DNA of 40,713 bases from Candidatus Gastranaerophilales bacterium (GCA_947626645.1 CANQSZ010000003.1:1-40713); one strand, 5' to 3'. Counted from the stretch's first letter, positions 1 to 8,073 are shown. The notes: a model not told the origin generated them from the letters alone. Program-made: numbers and translations.

Positions 1-75
1 TCTACCGAAATCGACGCGGTTAAAAAAGTTATTTCCAAAAACGTTGAATCTTCATTCAAAACATTCAATGCTTAA
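1..75 (+). CDS. C-terminal tail of an unidentified protein (partial)
   Basis: Frame 1 is open from the first base of the window and gives 24 residues, beginning STEIDAVKKVISKN and ending FKTFNA, followed by TAA at 73-75. The tail looks helical and Lys-rich. It is followed within 40 nt by a strong intrinsic terminator, which supports a real gene end. The fragment is too short to assign a family, so no function is proposed. Confidence 0.5.
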   Translation, partial: STEIDAVKKVISKNVESSFKTFNA

Positions 76-114
76 AAAGATTAATTTCCTTTCCCTTTTT
101 CCTATTGATTTTCC

Positions 115-143
115 AACGACTCGTAAAACAGTCGTTTTTTTTT
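115..143 (+). terminator. Intrinsic terminator after the partial upstream gene
   Basis: A 7-bp stem (AACGACT at 115-121 with AGTCGTT at 130-136) has an 8-nt loop and runs into eight further T residues. It isolates dnaG from the upstream gene. Confidence 0.8.
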
Positions 144-239
144 GAGATAAATATTATTATTTTAACAAACATGAATATAAATATTTGTAATATTATGAAA
201 TGAAATTTGGACAAAAAAGTAACTTAAAAAATATGTTAA

Positions 240-248
240 TGTTAAAAT
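240..248 (+). promoter_or_regulatory. Extended -10 promoter of dnaG, probably leaderless
   Basis: TG-T-TAAAAT (240-248) is an extended -10 box that ends only 6 nt before the dnaG ATG at 255. There is no purine-rich Shine-Dalgarno in front of the ATG. No good -35 is visible. Transcription would start at or next to the A of the start codon. Confidence 0.4.
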
Positions 249-254
249 TTTAAT

Positions 255-2147
255 ATGGCAAGCAGTTGGGAAGAATTAACACAAGAAATCAAAAGCCGTT
301 TGGATATTGTGGAAGTGATATCCGAACAGGTAGTTCTTAAAAAGAAAGGGAATAATTACTGGGGATTATGTCCGTTTCACAAAGACAAGAATCCGTCGTT
401 TTGTGTAACACCGCATTTGGGGATTTATAAGTGTTTCAGCTGCGGGGAAGCCGGTGATGCTTTGAAATTTATAATGAAAACAAAAAACATGGATTTCAAA
501 GAAGTAATAACCGACCTTGCCGAAAAATTCGGGCTTGAACTTCCCGTATCGTTCAAAAAATCAGACGGCTCCGCTAAAGATACAAAAGAGAAAATGCTTA
601 AAGCAACTATGATTGCGGCAGAATTTTATAACGATTTACTTATAAGAAAAAAAGAGTCCAATTCTCAAACGGCACTTGATTATTTGACAAAACGCGGTAT
701 CGGGCTTGACATAATCAAAAAATACCACATCGGAATTGCACCAAAAACATACACAACGCTTTATGATGAATTAAGAAAAGATTTCTCAAACGATATTCTC
801 GAAAAAGCGGGGTTGATACTGAAAAGCGACAAAGGCGGCTACATTGACAGATTTCGCAATCGTGTAATAATACCTATCCAAAACGAAAACGGCGAATTTG
901 TGGCATTTGGCGCAAGAGCTTTGGAAAAAGACCAAAACCCGAAATACTTAAACTCGGCAGATTCGCTTATTTACAACAAAAGCCGAATTTTGTACGGACT
1001 TTATACCGCCAAAGATGCAATAAAAGAAAACGATTCGGTGATATTAATGGAAGGTTATTTTGATGTAATCTCATCCCAAGCCCACGGAATAGAAAACTGC
1101 GTTGCATCTTGCGGAACTTCACTCACCGCAGACCATGTAAAATTGCTTTCCAGATACACCAAATCAAGAAGGATATATCTTTCTTTTGATACCGATTCGG
1201 CAGGACAAAAAGCCACAGCCAGAGGTGCGGAAATTATTAAAGAAGTTTTTGCGGGATTAGGCAATATTAAACAATTTGACGAAAGCTACATTTCATCAAA
1301 CAAAGACAACTACGCTTGCGAAATCAGAGTAATCTCGCCGCCGGAAGGAAAAGACCCCGATGAATTTGTACGCTCGGCGGGCGCTGAGGCATATAAAAAA
1401 TACATGGAAAAAGCACCTTTGTTTATTGATTTTCAAATCAATAATATTCTCAAAAATAAAGACAAATATACGACACCTCAGGAAAAAGCACGCTATATAA
1501 GCACTTTCATTCCATTTCTTGCGGAAATTCAAAATAAAATTATCCGCAGCGAATATGTCGATATGATTGCCCAATCGCTCGGTTTAGACCCGCAGGCACT
1601 AAATTCCGAAATAAAATCTTTTGAATATTCCAACCTTCCGAAAGTTGAACGAATTGTTAAGAATGTAACAAAAAATGAAACAATTTTAAAAAAAGCGCAA
1701 AAAAATTTATTGAGCGTTTTTCTTGTAAATGACAGTCATATACCATTGAAAAAAATTAATGAAATGATTGCCGACGTTACATTTGATGATGAAATATTAA
1801 TAATTGTAAAATCTACAATTGACAAATTATCATGTACCGTAAATAATGTGAAAGAATTAATCGAACATTTATATACTGAATTTGTTGATAACCCTGAAGC
1901 ACAGGCAATTCTACCCGAATTGATAACAGCATCGGAAGCGTATAAAGGTCTGAGTGAAGAAGATTTTGGAAGTGTAATTCAAGAAACCATTAACAAAATT
2001 AATCAATGCAGACAGGTTAAAGAAATCGAACAAATAAAAAAAATGTACAAAGGGATTGACGATAACGATCCCGAAGCCCTTAAAATTCAGATACAACTTA
2101 GAGATAAAATAAAGAAAAAAAGACAACAATCGGAGAAAATTAAATGA
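255..2147 (+). CDS. dnaG: DNA primase DnaG
   Basis: This is the bacterial primase that lays down RNA primers at the replication fork with the DnaB helicase. The N-terminal CHC2 zinc-binding domain shows C39-x2-H42-x17-C60-x2-C63. The TOPRIM catalytic core has E266 in EGYFD and the metal-binding D312-T-D314 in [10 protein letters not shown]. The C-terminal third (about residues 400-630) is the helicase-interaction region and is divergent, as is usual. The 630-aa length fits the family. The start is the ATG at 255, because the zinc domain begins only about 38 residues later. The stop overlaps the rpoD start as ATGA, giving a dnaG-rpoD unit like the classical macromolecular synthesis operon, but without rpsU in front. 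Identification is secure. Confidence 0.97.
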   Translation: MASSWEELTQEIKSRLDIVEVISEQVVLKKKGNNYWGLCPFHKDKNPSFCVTPHLGIYKCFSCGEAGDALKFIMKTKNMDFKEVITDLAEKFGLELPVSFKKSDGSAKDTKEKMLKATMIAAEFYNDLLIRKKESNSQTALDYLTKRGIGLDIIKKYHIGIAPKTYTTLYDELRKDFSNDILEKAGLILKSDKGGYIDRFRNRVIIPIQNENGEFVAFGARALEKDQNPKYLNSADSLIYNKSRILYGLYTAKDAIKENDSVILMEGYFDVISSQAHGIENCVASCGTSLTADHVKLLSRYTKSRRIYLSFDTDSAGQKATARGAEIIKEVFAGLGNIKQFDESYISSNKDNYACEIRVISPPEGKDPDEFVRSAGAEAYKKYMEKAPLFIDFQINNILKNKDKYTTPQEKARYISTFIPFLAEIQNKIIRSEYVDMIAQSLGLDPQALNSEIKSFEYSNLPKVERIVKNVTKNETILKKAQKNLLSVFLVNDSHIPLKKINEMIADVTFDDEILIIVKSTIDKLSCTVNNVKELIEHLYTEFVDNPEAQAILPELITASEAYKGLSEEDFGSVIQETINKINQCRQVKEIEQIKKMYKGIDDNDPEALKIQIQLRDKIKKKRQQSEKIK

Positions 2148-3241
2148 CAAAAAAAAGACAATCAGGCTCCTCAATAGTAAGCGTAATGGAAGATGAAAAT
2201 CTTGATTTACAAGACTTGAGTGAGGATTCGGTTTTAAGCCCCGACAATGATGACATTAATTATATGAATGTAGATATTTCGACCGACAACATCGAAGACA
2301 TTGTTACGTCTAAAATGGGCGACAAACTTTCTCAAGAAGATATCTATATGATGCACTCATCCGACGAACCGGATGTTAATGATTTGGAATTGCCGAAAAA
2401 TGTTGCAATAGACGACCCCGTAAGATTATATCTTCGCGAAATCGGAAGAATTAAACTTTTGAGCGCTAACGAAGAAATCGAACTTGCAAGAAAAATTCTC
2501 GAAGGCGGCACCCCCGGTGCGATTGCCAAAAGAAAACTTGTTCAAGCAAACTTGCGTTTGGTTGTAAGTATTGCCAAAAAATACGTCGGACGCGGAATGT
2601 TGTTCTTAGACCTTATTCAAGAAGGTAATCTCGGTTTAATCAGAGCGGCTGAAAAATTTGACCACGAACGCGGGTTCAAGTTTTCAACTTATGCAACATG
2701 GTGGATTAGACAAGCCATAACCCGTGCCATCGCTGATCAGGCAAGAACAATAAGAATCCCCGTTCACATGGTCGAAACTATTAACAAATTGAAAAAAATT
2801 ACAAGAAAACTTGCCCAAGACCTTTCAAGAAAACCGACCGAAGACGAATTGGCAGCAGAAATGAACGTTTCTATCTCTAAACTTCGCGAAATTATCAAAA
2901 TTGCCCAAGAACCTCTATCTTTAGAAACTCCGATTGGTAAAGAAGAAGATTCACGTTTGGGTGATTTCATAGAAGATAAAGAGGCTGATGCTCCGGTTAA
3001 AATGGTTGCATCGGAACTTCTGAAAGAAGATTTGGCAGAAGTTTTGTGTACCCTTTCCCCTCGTGAACGCGACGTTTTAAGATTACGTTTCGGTATGGAC
3101 GACGGACGCCAAAGAACTTTGGAAGAAGTCGGTCAACTGTTCGGCGTTACTCGTGAACGTATCAGACAGATTGAGGCGAAAGCTCTGCGAAAACTTCGCC
3201 ACCCGAACCGCAAAAAACGTTTGGAAGAATACGTTGAATAA
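2144..3241 (+). CDS. rpoD: Principal RNA polymerase sigma-70 factor (RpoD/SigA)
   Basis: This is the housekeeping sigma factor. The first 90 or so residues are acidic and low-complexity. Region 1.2 follows ([18 protein letters not shown]), then region 2 with the RNAP-core and -10 recognition segments ([38 protein letters not shown]), region 3, and region 4 with the -35 helix-turn-helix ([20 protein letters not shown]). The non-conserved insertion between 1.2 and 2 is very short, as in cyanobacterial SigA-type factors, and the 365-aa length agrees. The ATG overlaps the dnaG stop by 4 nt, so translation is probably coupled. A strong terminator follows the stop. The promoters in this window (TTGNNN-17-TATAAT types) are what such a factor would read. 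Confidence 0.96.
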   Translation: MTKKRQSGSSIVSVMEDENLDLQDLSEDSVLSPDNDDINYMNVDISTDNIEDIVTSKMGDKLSQEDIYMMHSSDEPDVNDLELPKNVAIDDPVRLYLREIGRIKLLSANEEIELARKILEGGTPGAIAKRKLVQANLRLVVSIAKKYVGRGMLFLDLIQEGNLGLIRAAEKFDHERGFKFSTYATWWIRQAITRAIADQARTIRIPVHMVETINKLKKITRKLAQDLSRKPTEDELAAEMNVSISKLREIIKIAQEPLSLETPIGKEEDSRLGDFIEDKEADAPVKMVASELLKEDLAEVLCTLSPRERDVLRLRFGMDDGRQRTLEEVGQLFGVTRERIRQIEAKALRKLRHPNRKKRLEEYVE

Positions 3242-3247
3242 AACTCT

Positions 3248-3280
3248 AAAAAACATTACGTTATTGCGTAATGTTTTTTA
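3248..3280 (+). terminator. Intrinsic terminator of dnaG-rpoD
   Basis: A 10-bp perfect stem (AAACATTACG at 3251-3260 with CGTAATGTTT at 3267-3276) has a 6-nt loop and continues into TTT. It starts 6 nt after the rpoD stop. Confidence 0.85.
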
Positions 3281-3341
3281 TTTACATTTCTTAAAAATTT
3301 ATAATAATTTAGCAACTTATAAAATTTTTGCATATTAATAC

Positions 3342-4352
3342 ATGCAAACGGCGAAAAAACAGGCAGAAGTATTTATGAGTAATCTCATTATCACAAACGA
3401 TGGAAAACAATATAAATCTGTGAACGGTTTTAACGGTTCAATCGGCATAATAGCGGGTTTAACAGGCAGCACTGTCTTATCAACACAATTAAAAAAACAT
3501 ACTTTAAAACCGGTTTGCATCAAAATGACTAAGCTCTACAAATCCGTACCGTTTAGCGAAATTGGTTATCCTGCAATAGAGAAAGCAAAAAAGATTGCCC
3601 AACTTGATAAAAAGGGGGTTAAAATCGTTAATGCCGCCGATATAAATTATGATGAATATTTAAAAAATTTAAACATGATTGAATTAAACACAATGAATAA
3701 ATCGATTTGTAACCGGTTATTATCGTTGAACGGTACGGATATAGAAGGATTTAAAAAGCTGCCTTTCAAAAATCAATTTAAGTTATTAAAAGAAATAATG
3801 AAAAAACACTTTCAAGCCGTACACATAAAACACGTAATTAAAGGCAATGTTTCTTCTTATATGGAAACGAAGACAGTAGTAACAAACTTCAATAATCGCG
3901 GCTTAGCTTTAACCCACGAAATCGGGCATGCCATTCACCATAACTCAAAAGGATTATGGAAAAATATAATGATTAAATATAAAAAGAATGTTCCTCTTTT
4001 ATCCGCAATATTTTTGACCGCCGCATTAATTAAGCGCAAAAAAGCCGATGGTGAAGGATACAAAAATAAATTCGACAAAGCGACAACTTTTGTGAAAAAC
4101 AATATCGGTCTTATTTCAACAGGGCTTTATGTTCCGACAATTGCCGAAGAAATCCACGCATCCGTATTGGGAAACAGAATAGCTAAACAAATATACTCCC
4201 CCGAACTTTATAAAAAGACCGTGAAAATTACAAAATTCGGAGCTTTAACCTATATCATAACCGGCATTATATCCGGTTTAAGTGCTTGGACGGCAGTAAA
4301 AATCAAAGATTTAATCGCCAAACCCAAGCTGATTAAAAATTCCGACAAATAA
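3342..4352 (+). CDS. Membrane protein with an HEIGH zinc-metalloprotease motif
   Basis: I do not recognise the family. The protein carries H192-E-I-G-H196 followed by A-I-H199-H200, a zincin HExxH signature. About 70 residues further on, AEEIHAS (E269-E270) could supply the third, glutamate ligand of a gluzincin. A hydrophobic stretch lies between them (PLLSAIFLTAALI), and another lies near the C-terminus (GALTYIITGIISGLSAW). The N-terminus (about residues 30-50) is also hydrophobic, so the active site probably sits at a membrane face. The ATG at 3342 has no Shine-Dalgarno, though TATAAA lies at 3318-3323. An alternative start is M12 at 3375, preceded by a weak purine-rich stretch. The gene stands alone, with rpoD upstream and an L,D-transpeptidase downstream. 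Confidence 0.7.
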   Translation: MQTAKKQAEVFMSNLIITNDGKQYKSVNGFNGSIGIIAGLTGSTVLSTQLKKHTLKPVCIKMTKLYKSVPFSEIGYPAIEKAKKIAQLDKKGVKIVNAADINYDEYLKNLNMIELNTMNKSICNRLLSLNGTDIEGFKKLPFKNQFKLLKEIMKKHFQAVHIKHVIKGNVSSYMETKTVVTNFNNRGLALTHEIGHAIHHNSKGLWKNIMIKYKKNVPLLSAIFLTAALIKRKKADGEGYKNKFDKATTFVKNNIGLISTGLYVPTIAEEIHASVLGNRIAKQIYSPELYKKTVKITKFGALTYIITGIISGLSAWTAVKIKDLIAKPKLIKNSDK

Positions 4353-4417
4353 TTTTATTTTCCCTCAGCTTAATAATTCTTTATAAAATGATTTTTTTCA
4401 TGCAATTTTTACAACCG

Positions 4418-4441
4418 AAATGTTTTTATATATAAGTAAGG
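4418..4441 (+). promoter_or_regulatory. 24-bp shared upstream element, copy 1
   Basis: The element reads AAATGTTTTTATATA, then TAAGTAAGG. It matches the copy at 10048-10071 at 23 of 24 positions and lies 33 nt before the ldt ATG. The TATATA core could act as a -10 box. No -35 consensus is at the right distance. Confidence 0.5.
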
Positions 4442-4474
4442 GAAATTTAACACGGGAAAAAAAGGAGTTTTAAA

Positions 4475-5131
4475 ATGACATTCAATTACAATATTGGTCT
4501 TAGCCCGATTTCAACGGGAACAACAGGTGCAAGCAGAACTTATTCAAGCAGAAAACCATCTGCAAACTTAATATTTTCTCCGGAAAATGCGGCATATTAC
4601 AGGGGTGAAACCCACACTACCGTTAATGAAATTTCGGATATACCTTTGCCTGAGGTGAAAGGTTCGGATGATCCAGCGATTTTGGCACAAGCACCGACCT
4701 CCAAGATAAAAATTAACGGGGAAGACAAAAATGCGGTTATAATTGTTGATACCGAAAGAAATATTTTGTATCACTACGACGAAAACGGCAAACCCGATAT
4801 GGCATATTTGGTTGCCACGGGAAAACCGTCAACCCCGACGGATAAAATGGTAAAAGTTGTTTCTCATATCGAAAATTATCCGTATTCAAACGCACCGGCT
4901 GCGACAAAAAGACGCAACGACCCAAATTCATACGGACCAAAAATCATAATACTTGATAAAATTGACCCCGAAACGGGAAAAAGAAGCTACCACGGCGAAT
5001 TTGTACACGGAAACAGTAACCCGTCATGCCTTGGCAAACACGCTTCTCACGGATGCGTAAGAACGGATAACGAAGTTATAAAAATTCTTGCCTCTCAGGT
5101 CAAACGCGGTGATATCGTTATATTTCAATAA
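4475..5131 (+). CDS. L,D-transpeptidase, YkuD fold
   Basis: The enzyme class forms 3-3 peptidoglycan crosslinks or attaches proteins to the wall, using an active-site cysteine. The YkuD domain spans about residues 85-218. The catalytic signature is SHGCVR with C194, preceded by the conserved His in GEFVHGN. The N-terminal 75 or so residues are Ser/Thr/Pro-rich and disordered. There is no hydrophobic signal peptide or membrane anchor, which is odd for a periplasmic enzyme, so export may use another route. AGGAG lies just before the ATG. The gene has its own upstream element and ends at a bidirectional hairpin facing the 5202-5612 gene. Confidence 0.88.
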   Translation: MTFNYNIGLSPISTGTTGASRTYSSRKPSANLIFSPENAAYYRGETHTTVNEISDIPLPEVKGSDDPAILAQAPTSKIKINGEDKNAVIIVDTERNILYHYDENGKPDMAYLVATGKPSTPTDKMVKVVSHIENYPYSNAPAATKRRNDPNSYGPKIIILDKIDPETGKRSYHGEFVHGNSNPSCLGKHASHGCVRTDNEVIKILASQVKRGDIVIFQ

Positions 5132-5141
5132 AAAAATCAAA

Positions 5142-5162
5142 AGACCGGTTTATAACCGGTCT
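5142..5162. terminator. Bidirectional intrinsic terminator
   Basis: AGACCGGTT (5142-5150) pairs with AACCGGTCT (5154-5162) in a 9-bp stem with a 3-nt loop. On the minus strand it runs into a T-rich tract, so it suits the 5202-5612 gene best. It also lies directly after the L,D-transpeptidase stop. Confidence 0.75.
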
Positions 5163-5172
5163 AAAATTTTCG

Positions 5173-5639
5173 TGTGAGTAACCATAGTATATTTATAAGT
5201 CTTAAATAAATAAATCCGCAAACGGTCCTTTGGGGTCTTGAATACGAGCAGCCACTGCGCTGTCTGTTACCGATTCCAACCCCGGAATAACTACCGTTTT
5301 TAATCCGTTTGTTACGCTTGCAACCTGTGCTGCCGTAACTTTGTAGGTATAACCTAAATCGGCAAGTATTGCGTTGGTCTCATCTGCCAAATCCTTATCT
5401 TCTGCCGTGAATTTACCTAACTTAACTCCGTAAAGACTCTGTGTGGATTTGGTCAATAAGTCCGTTTCATTTTCCAAACCCTTAAATTCTGTGCTACTTT
5501 TCTCAATTTCCTTTGATTCTTTTGATTTTTCGGCATCTTTTACATTTTGATGTCCTACAACAAGGTTGTAATTCTTATAGTTGCTGTTAAAATCATTAAA
5601 TTTAATTACCATTTTGGTACTCCTTGTACTTTACTCACA
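5173..5639. repeat. 9-bp inverted repeat bracketing the 5202-5612 gene
   Basis: TGTGAGTAA at 5173-5181 and its reverse complement at 5631-5639 flank the gene. The repeat lies 20 nt beyond the stop and 18 nt before the start. In the mRNA the two copies would be complementary, placed at the 5' UTR just ahead of the Shine-Dalgarno and at the 3' UTR ahead of the terminator. Confidence 0.6.
5202..5612 (-). CDS. Small unknown protein, paralogue of the next gene
   Basis: I recognise no family. It is a 136-aa protein without a signal peptide or membrane segment. Residues 25-55 are Lys/Glu/Ser-rich and polar, and the second half looks folded. It shares two short motifs with the neighbouring 130-aa protein: a central YGV, and a C-terminal end of the form PF-[AS]-[DE]-L-[FY] (here GPFADLFI). 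AAGGAG precedes the ATG. The gene is monocistronic, with its own terminator and its own pair of TGTGAGTAA repeats. The C-terminal motif could be a sorting or partner-binding tag, which is inference. Confidence 0.65.
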   Translation of the reverse strand: MVIKFNDFNSNYKNYNLVVGHQNVKDAEKSKESKEIEKSSTEFKGLENETDLLTKSTQSLYGVKLGKFTAEDKDLADETNAILADLGYTYKVTAAQVASVTNGLKTVVIPGLESVTDSAVAARIQDPKGPFADLFI

Positions 5640-5734
5640 TGAGTATTTACGGCATAAGTTTAATAATCTTTAGTAAATTCTCAATTTTTTTCCAAATTTG
5701 TTACATTTGTTTACAATTCACAAAACCAAAATAA

Positions 5735-5758
5735 AAGGTCGGATTGACCGACCTTTTT
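5735..5758. terminator. Terminator hairpin after the 5789-6181 gene
   Basis: AAGGTCGG pairs with CCGACCTT across a 5-nt loop. It is followed by a T-run on the plus strand and by a TTTTATTTT tract on the minus strand. It sits at the same relative place as the hairpin after the sister gene. Confidence 0.75.
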
Positions 5759-5761
5759 ATA

Positions 5762-6208
5762 TGTGAGTAAAATTTATAAACAAACAAATTATGTATATAA
5801 TTCGGAAAATGGGGATTGTGATTTTTGCAGATGTTCTGCAACCGATTTACCGTCGCGAAGGACATACATGTAAGTATTTAAAGTTGAAGCTGCATTATTG
5901 GGGTCATTCAATGCAAAATTGCCATGCCATTTACCTAATTCCGGTGCAGCTTGCGCAAAGAATTCAACCGTTCCCGATGAGGGTTTTTTAATATCCAAAC
6001 CCATTACCCCATAGGGATTTTGTAAATCTAAATCTTTTCTTCCGACTTTATCATCATCAGATTTAAAACTAACCAGCTGAGTGGATTCAGTCTGTGATGT
6101 TGAAGTTGTTTTGTCGGGTTTGTGTACATTGTTAACGCCGTTAAAGTTTGTAAATGCACTGTTAATTCCATCTGGTATCATTTGTAAATCTCCTTTTTTT
6201 TACTCACA
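5762..6208. repeat. 9-bp inverted repeat bracketing the 5789-6181 gene
   Basis: TGTGAGTAA at 5762-5770 and its reverse complement at 6200-6208 lie 18 nt from the stop and 18 nt from the start of the enclosed gene. This is almost exactly the geometry seen at 5173-5639. Confidence 0.6.
5789..6181 (-). CDS. Small unknown protein, paralogue of the 5202-5612 product
   Basis: I recognise no family. The 130-aa protein has a Thr/Ser/Gln-rich N-terminal third (TTSTSQTESTQ) and no signal peptide or transmembrane segment. It shares a central YGV motif and a C-terminal PF-[AS]-[DE]-L-[FY] ending (here SPFSELYT) with the adjacent 136-aa protein, while the rest has diverged. AGGAGA lies before the ATG. 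The unit is terminator, repeat, gene, repeat, the same order as its neighbour, so the two loci look like an old tandem duplication. A possible promoter element lies 82 nt upstream. Confidence 0.65.
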   Translation of the reverse strand: MIPDGINSAFTNFNGVNNVHKPDKTTSTSQTESTQLVSFKSDDDKVGRKDLDLQNPYGVMGLDIKKPSSGTVEFFAQAAPELGKWHGNFALNDPNNAASTLNTYMYVLRDGKSVAEHLQKSQSPFSELYT

Positions 6209-6263
6209 TACTCTTAAATTGTATGTTTCCTATTGTTGAATCATCCTAATATGATTTTCCATC

Positions 6264-6283
6264 TGTATATATATAAAGTATTT
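6264..6283 (-). promoter_or_regulatory. Possible promoter element (AAATACTTTATATATATA)
   Basis: On the minus strand, AAATACTTTATATATATA lies about 82 nt before the 6181 start. It resembles the element before the 11523 start (GAATACTTTATATAAATA) and, more loosely, the 24-bp elements at 4418 and 10048. The TATATA core may act as a -10 box. Confidence 0.35.
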
Positions 6284-6366
6284 ATCGCTTAAATAATTGC
6301 TTAATTTAAGAAAAATTTTAATATTTCTTAACATTACCCAAAACAAAGAGTACAACAGGAAAATAA

Positions 6367-6397
6367 AATGACTTCCGTATTTTGTACAGAAGTCATT
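6367..6397. terminator. Terminator of the ferredoxin gene
   Basis: AATGACTTC (6367-6375) and GAAGTCATT (6389-6397) form a 9-bp stem flanked by T-rich DNA on both strands. It lies about 50 nt past the ferredoxin stop. Confidence 0.7.
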
Positions 6398-6445
6398 TAT
6401 TATTTACCTCTTGAAAGAGGTTTTATTTTGAATATTTTTTATAAG

Positions 6446-6622
6446 TTATTCAACTTCGATAGCTCCGACCGGGCAAGCATCTGCTGCTTCTTTTACAGCA
6501 TCAATGTTGTCAGCTACTGCCGCATCATTTACAACTGCTTTGTCATCGATTGAAAATACAGCGTCGCAGATTGATTCGCATGCGCCGCATGAAATACAAC
6601 TATCATTTACTTTTACTGCCAT
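6446..6622 (-). CDS. Ferredoxin, single [4Fe-4S] cluster
   Basis: This is a small soluble electron carrier of 58 aa. Cluster ligands are C9-x2-C12-x2-C15 and C50-P near the C-terminus, the pattern of single-cluster Thermotoga/Clostridium-type ferredoxins. C19 is an extra cysteine. The start is the ATG at 6622 (MAVKVNDSC), which has a good AAGGAG. The open frame continues 14 codons further upstream, through the Shine-Dalgarno, and is not used. The gene is monocistronic, with a consensus promoter and a terminator. The protein is very acidic, as expected. The likely use is fermentative or anaerobic electron transfer; the partner enzyme is not in the window. Confidence 0.9.
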   Translation of the reverse strand: MAVKVNDSCISCGACESICDAVFSIDDKAVVNDAAVADNIDAVKEAADACPVGAIEVE

Positions 6623-6670
6623 CTTATTTCTCCTTACTTTTTTAACTCGTGAAATTTCTTTCACAACGAT

Positions 6671-6699
6671 ATTCTATAATAAACATCATGAAATTTCAA
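6671..6699 (-). promoter_or_regulatory. Promoter of the ferredoxin gene
   Basis: On the minus strand TTGAAA (6694-6699), a 17-bp spacer and TAGAAT (6671-6676) form a near-consensus sigma-70 promoter about 50 nt before the ATG. A small GTGAAA/TTTCAC hairpin (6651-6664) falls in the leader. Confidence 0.65.
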
Positions 6700-6798
6700 G
6701 AAATTATTAATGTAAATAATCTTAATCAAAACCCCCGCCAAGTGTAACAAATTGTAAACTTGAATCAGTGTGGATTTTGTTAAAAAATTTGCATTTTG

Positions 6799-7980
6799 TT
6801 ATGCCAAAAATTCTCTGACAATTTTTGCAATATAGTCAAATCCGTTTATTTCACCTAAGTTTTCCGGTTTGATATTTTTTGAATAGATAATAACGGGAAC
6901 TTTTTCTCTGGTATGGTCAGTTCCTTGAACTGTCGGATCGCAGCCATGGTCTGCGGTTATTACAAGCAAATCGTTTTCACCCATGGCAGACATTATCGGT
7001 TCAAGATAGGTGTCAATTTCTTCTATCGCCTTTCCGTAACCTGCGGCATCATTTCGGTGTCCGTAAAGCATGTCCGTATCAACAAGGTTTGTGAATATTA
7101 TTGTTTTGTTGTTGTAATTTTTCCCTTTGATATAAGAAATATCTTCAAGCGGGAGTTCGTTTTTAACGGCTTTGAGCGTTAATTCAAGCCCTTCTTTGTT
7201 TGAACCGGTGTGAATAGCATGGGTTATGCCCGATTTTGAAAATATATCTTCAATTTTGCCGATTCCTATTACTTTTCCGCCGTTGTCTTTAATTTCATTT
7301 AAAACCGTCGGTCTTACAGGTTCTATTGAATAATCTCTGCGGTCTTTGGAAATTCGTGTCGGTTTTGAGTCAATAATTTTATAAGGTCTTGCAATTACTC
7401 GCGAAACGTAATAATTTCCGTCGGTTAAAATTTTTCTTGCGATTTTACACCAGTCGTATAAAGTTTCCAAAGGAATCAAATCCGTATCGAGTGCAATTTG
7501 AAAAACACTGTCAGCCGATGTGTAAACAATCGGAAATTTGGTTTTGTGGTGTTCGTCGTTGAGTTTTTCAATAATAGCGGTTCCGCTTGCGGGGCAATTT
7601 GCCAAAACTCCGCCGCAACCTGTTTCTTCTATAAATTTATCAATAATTTCAGACGGAAAACCGTTCGGAAATGTTGCAAATGCTCTATCTAATGTTATTC
7701 CCGCAATTTCCCAGTGTCCGGTTGTGGTGTCTTTCCCTTTTGATTTTTCCGTCAATGTTGCGTATTGTGCAATCGGGTTTGCGGTCTTTTTTATCCCCTC
7801 AAAGTCTTGAAGATTCCCAAGCCCCATTTTTTCCAAATTCGGAACATTCAATCCGTGGTTAAATTTACAAACGTTTCTTAACGTATTACATTCCGGTACA
7901 TCCCCAAAATCGCGGCAATCAGGCATCGCACCTATTCCCATCGAATCTATTACCGCTATTATTACTCTTTTTTCGCTCAT
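6799..7980 (-). CDS. deoB: Phosphopentomutase DeoB
   Basis: DeoB interconverts (deoxy)ribose-1-phosphate and (deoxy)ribose-5-phosphate, linking nucleoside breakdown to the pentose phosphate pathway. The 393-aa length and the alkaline-phosphatase-superfamily metal motifs fit: VIAVIDSMGIGAMPD at the N-terminus, DTDMLYGHRND, and LLVITADHGCDPT near the C-terminus, with HTREKVP following. The metal ions are normally manganese. AAGGAG lies before the ATG. The gene is transcribed alone, divergently from the sensor kinase gene. A uridine phosphorylase at 39854-40612 would supply ribose-1-phosphate, although the two genes are 32 kb apart. Confidence 0.95.
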   Translation of the reverse strand: MSEKRVIIAVIDSMGIGAMPDCRDFGDVPECNTLRNVCKFNHGLNVPNLEKMGLGNLQDFEGIKKTANPIAQYATLTEKSKGKDTTTGHWEIAGITLDRAFATFPNGFPSEIIDKFIEETGCGGVLANCPASGTAIIEKLNDEHHKTKFPIVYTSADSVFQIALDTDLIPLETLYDWCKIARKILTDGNYYVSRVIARPYKIIDSKPTRISKDRRDYSIEPVRPTVLNEIKDNGGKVIGIGKIEDIFSKSGITHAIHTGSNKEGLELTLKAVKNELPLEDISYIKGKNYNNKTIIFTNLVDTDMLYGHRNDAAGYGKAIEEIDTYLEPIMSAMGENDLLVITADHGCDPTVQGTDHTREKVPVIIYSKNIKPENLGEINGFDYIAKIVREFLA

Positions 7981-7998
7981 TTTAACTCCTTTTTCTCT

Positions 7999-8027
7999 AT
8001 TTTAATTGTTATGAGCCAAAAATTCAA
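7999..8027 (-). promoter_or_regulatory. Promoter of deoB
   Basis: On the minus strand TTGAAT (8022-8027), a 17-bp spacer and TAAAAT (7999-8004) lie 18 nt before the deoB start, with AAGGAG in between. Confidence 0.6.
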
Positions 8028-8073
8028 CTTTTAAATAAATCCGTTTTGTACGGTTTGTTTTATCCTTTACAAA

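Noticed and set aside
5173-6208. Insertion sequence or transposon flanked by inverted repeats
   Set aside because: The repeats are only 9 bp, no transposase is inside, there is no target-site duplication that I can see, and each enclosed gene has its own Shine-Dalgarno and terminator.
6742-6765. Imperfect 24-bp dyad (CAAGT...ACTTG) between ferredoxin and deoB genes
   Set aside because: Only 8 of 12 pairs match in a very AT-rich stretch, and it does not overlap a promoter, so chance is likely.
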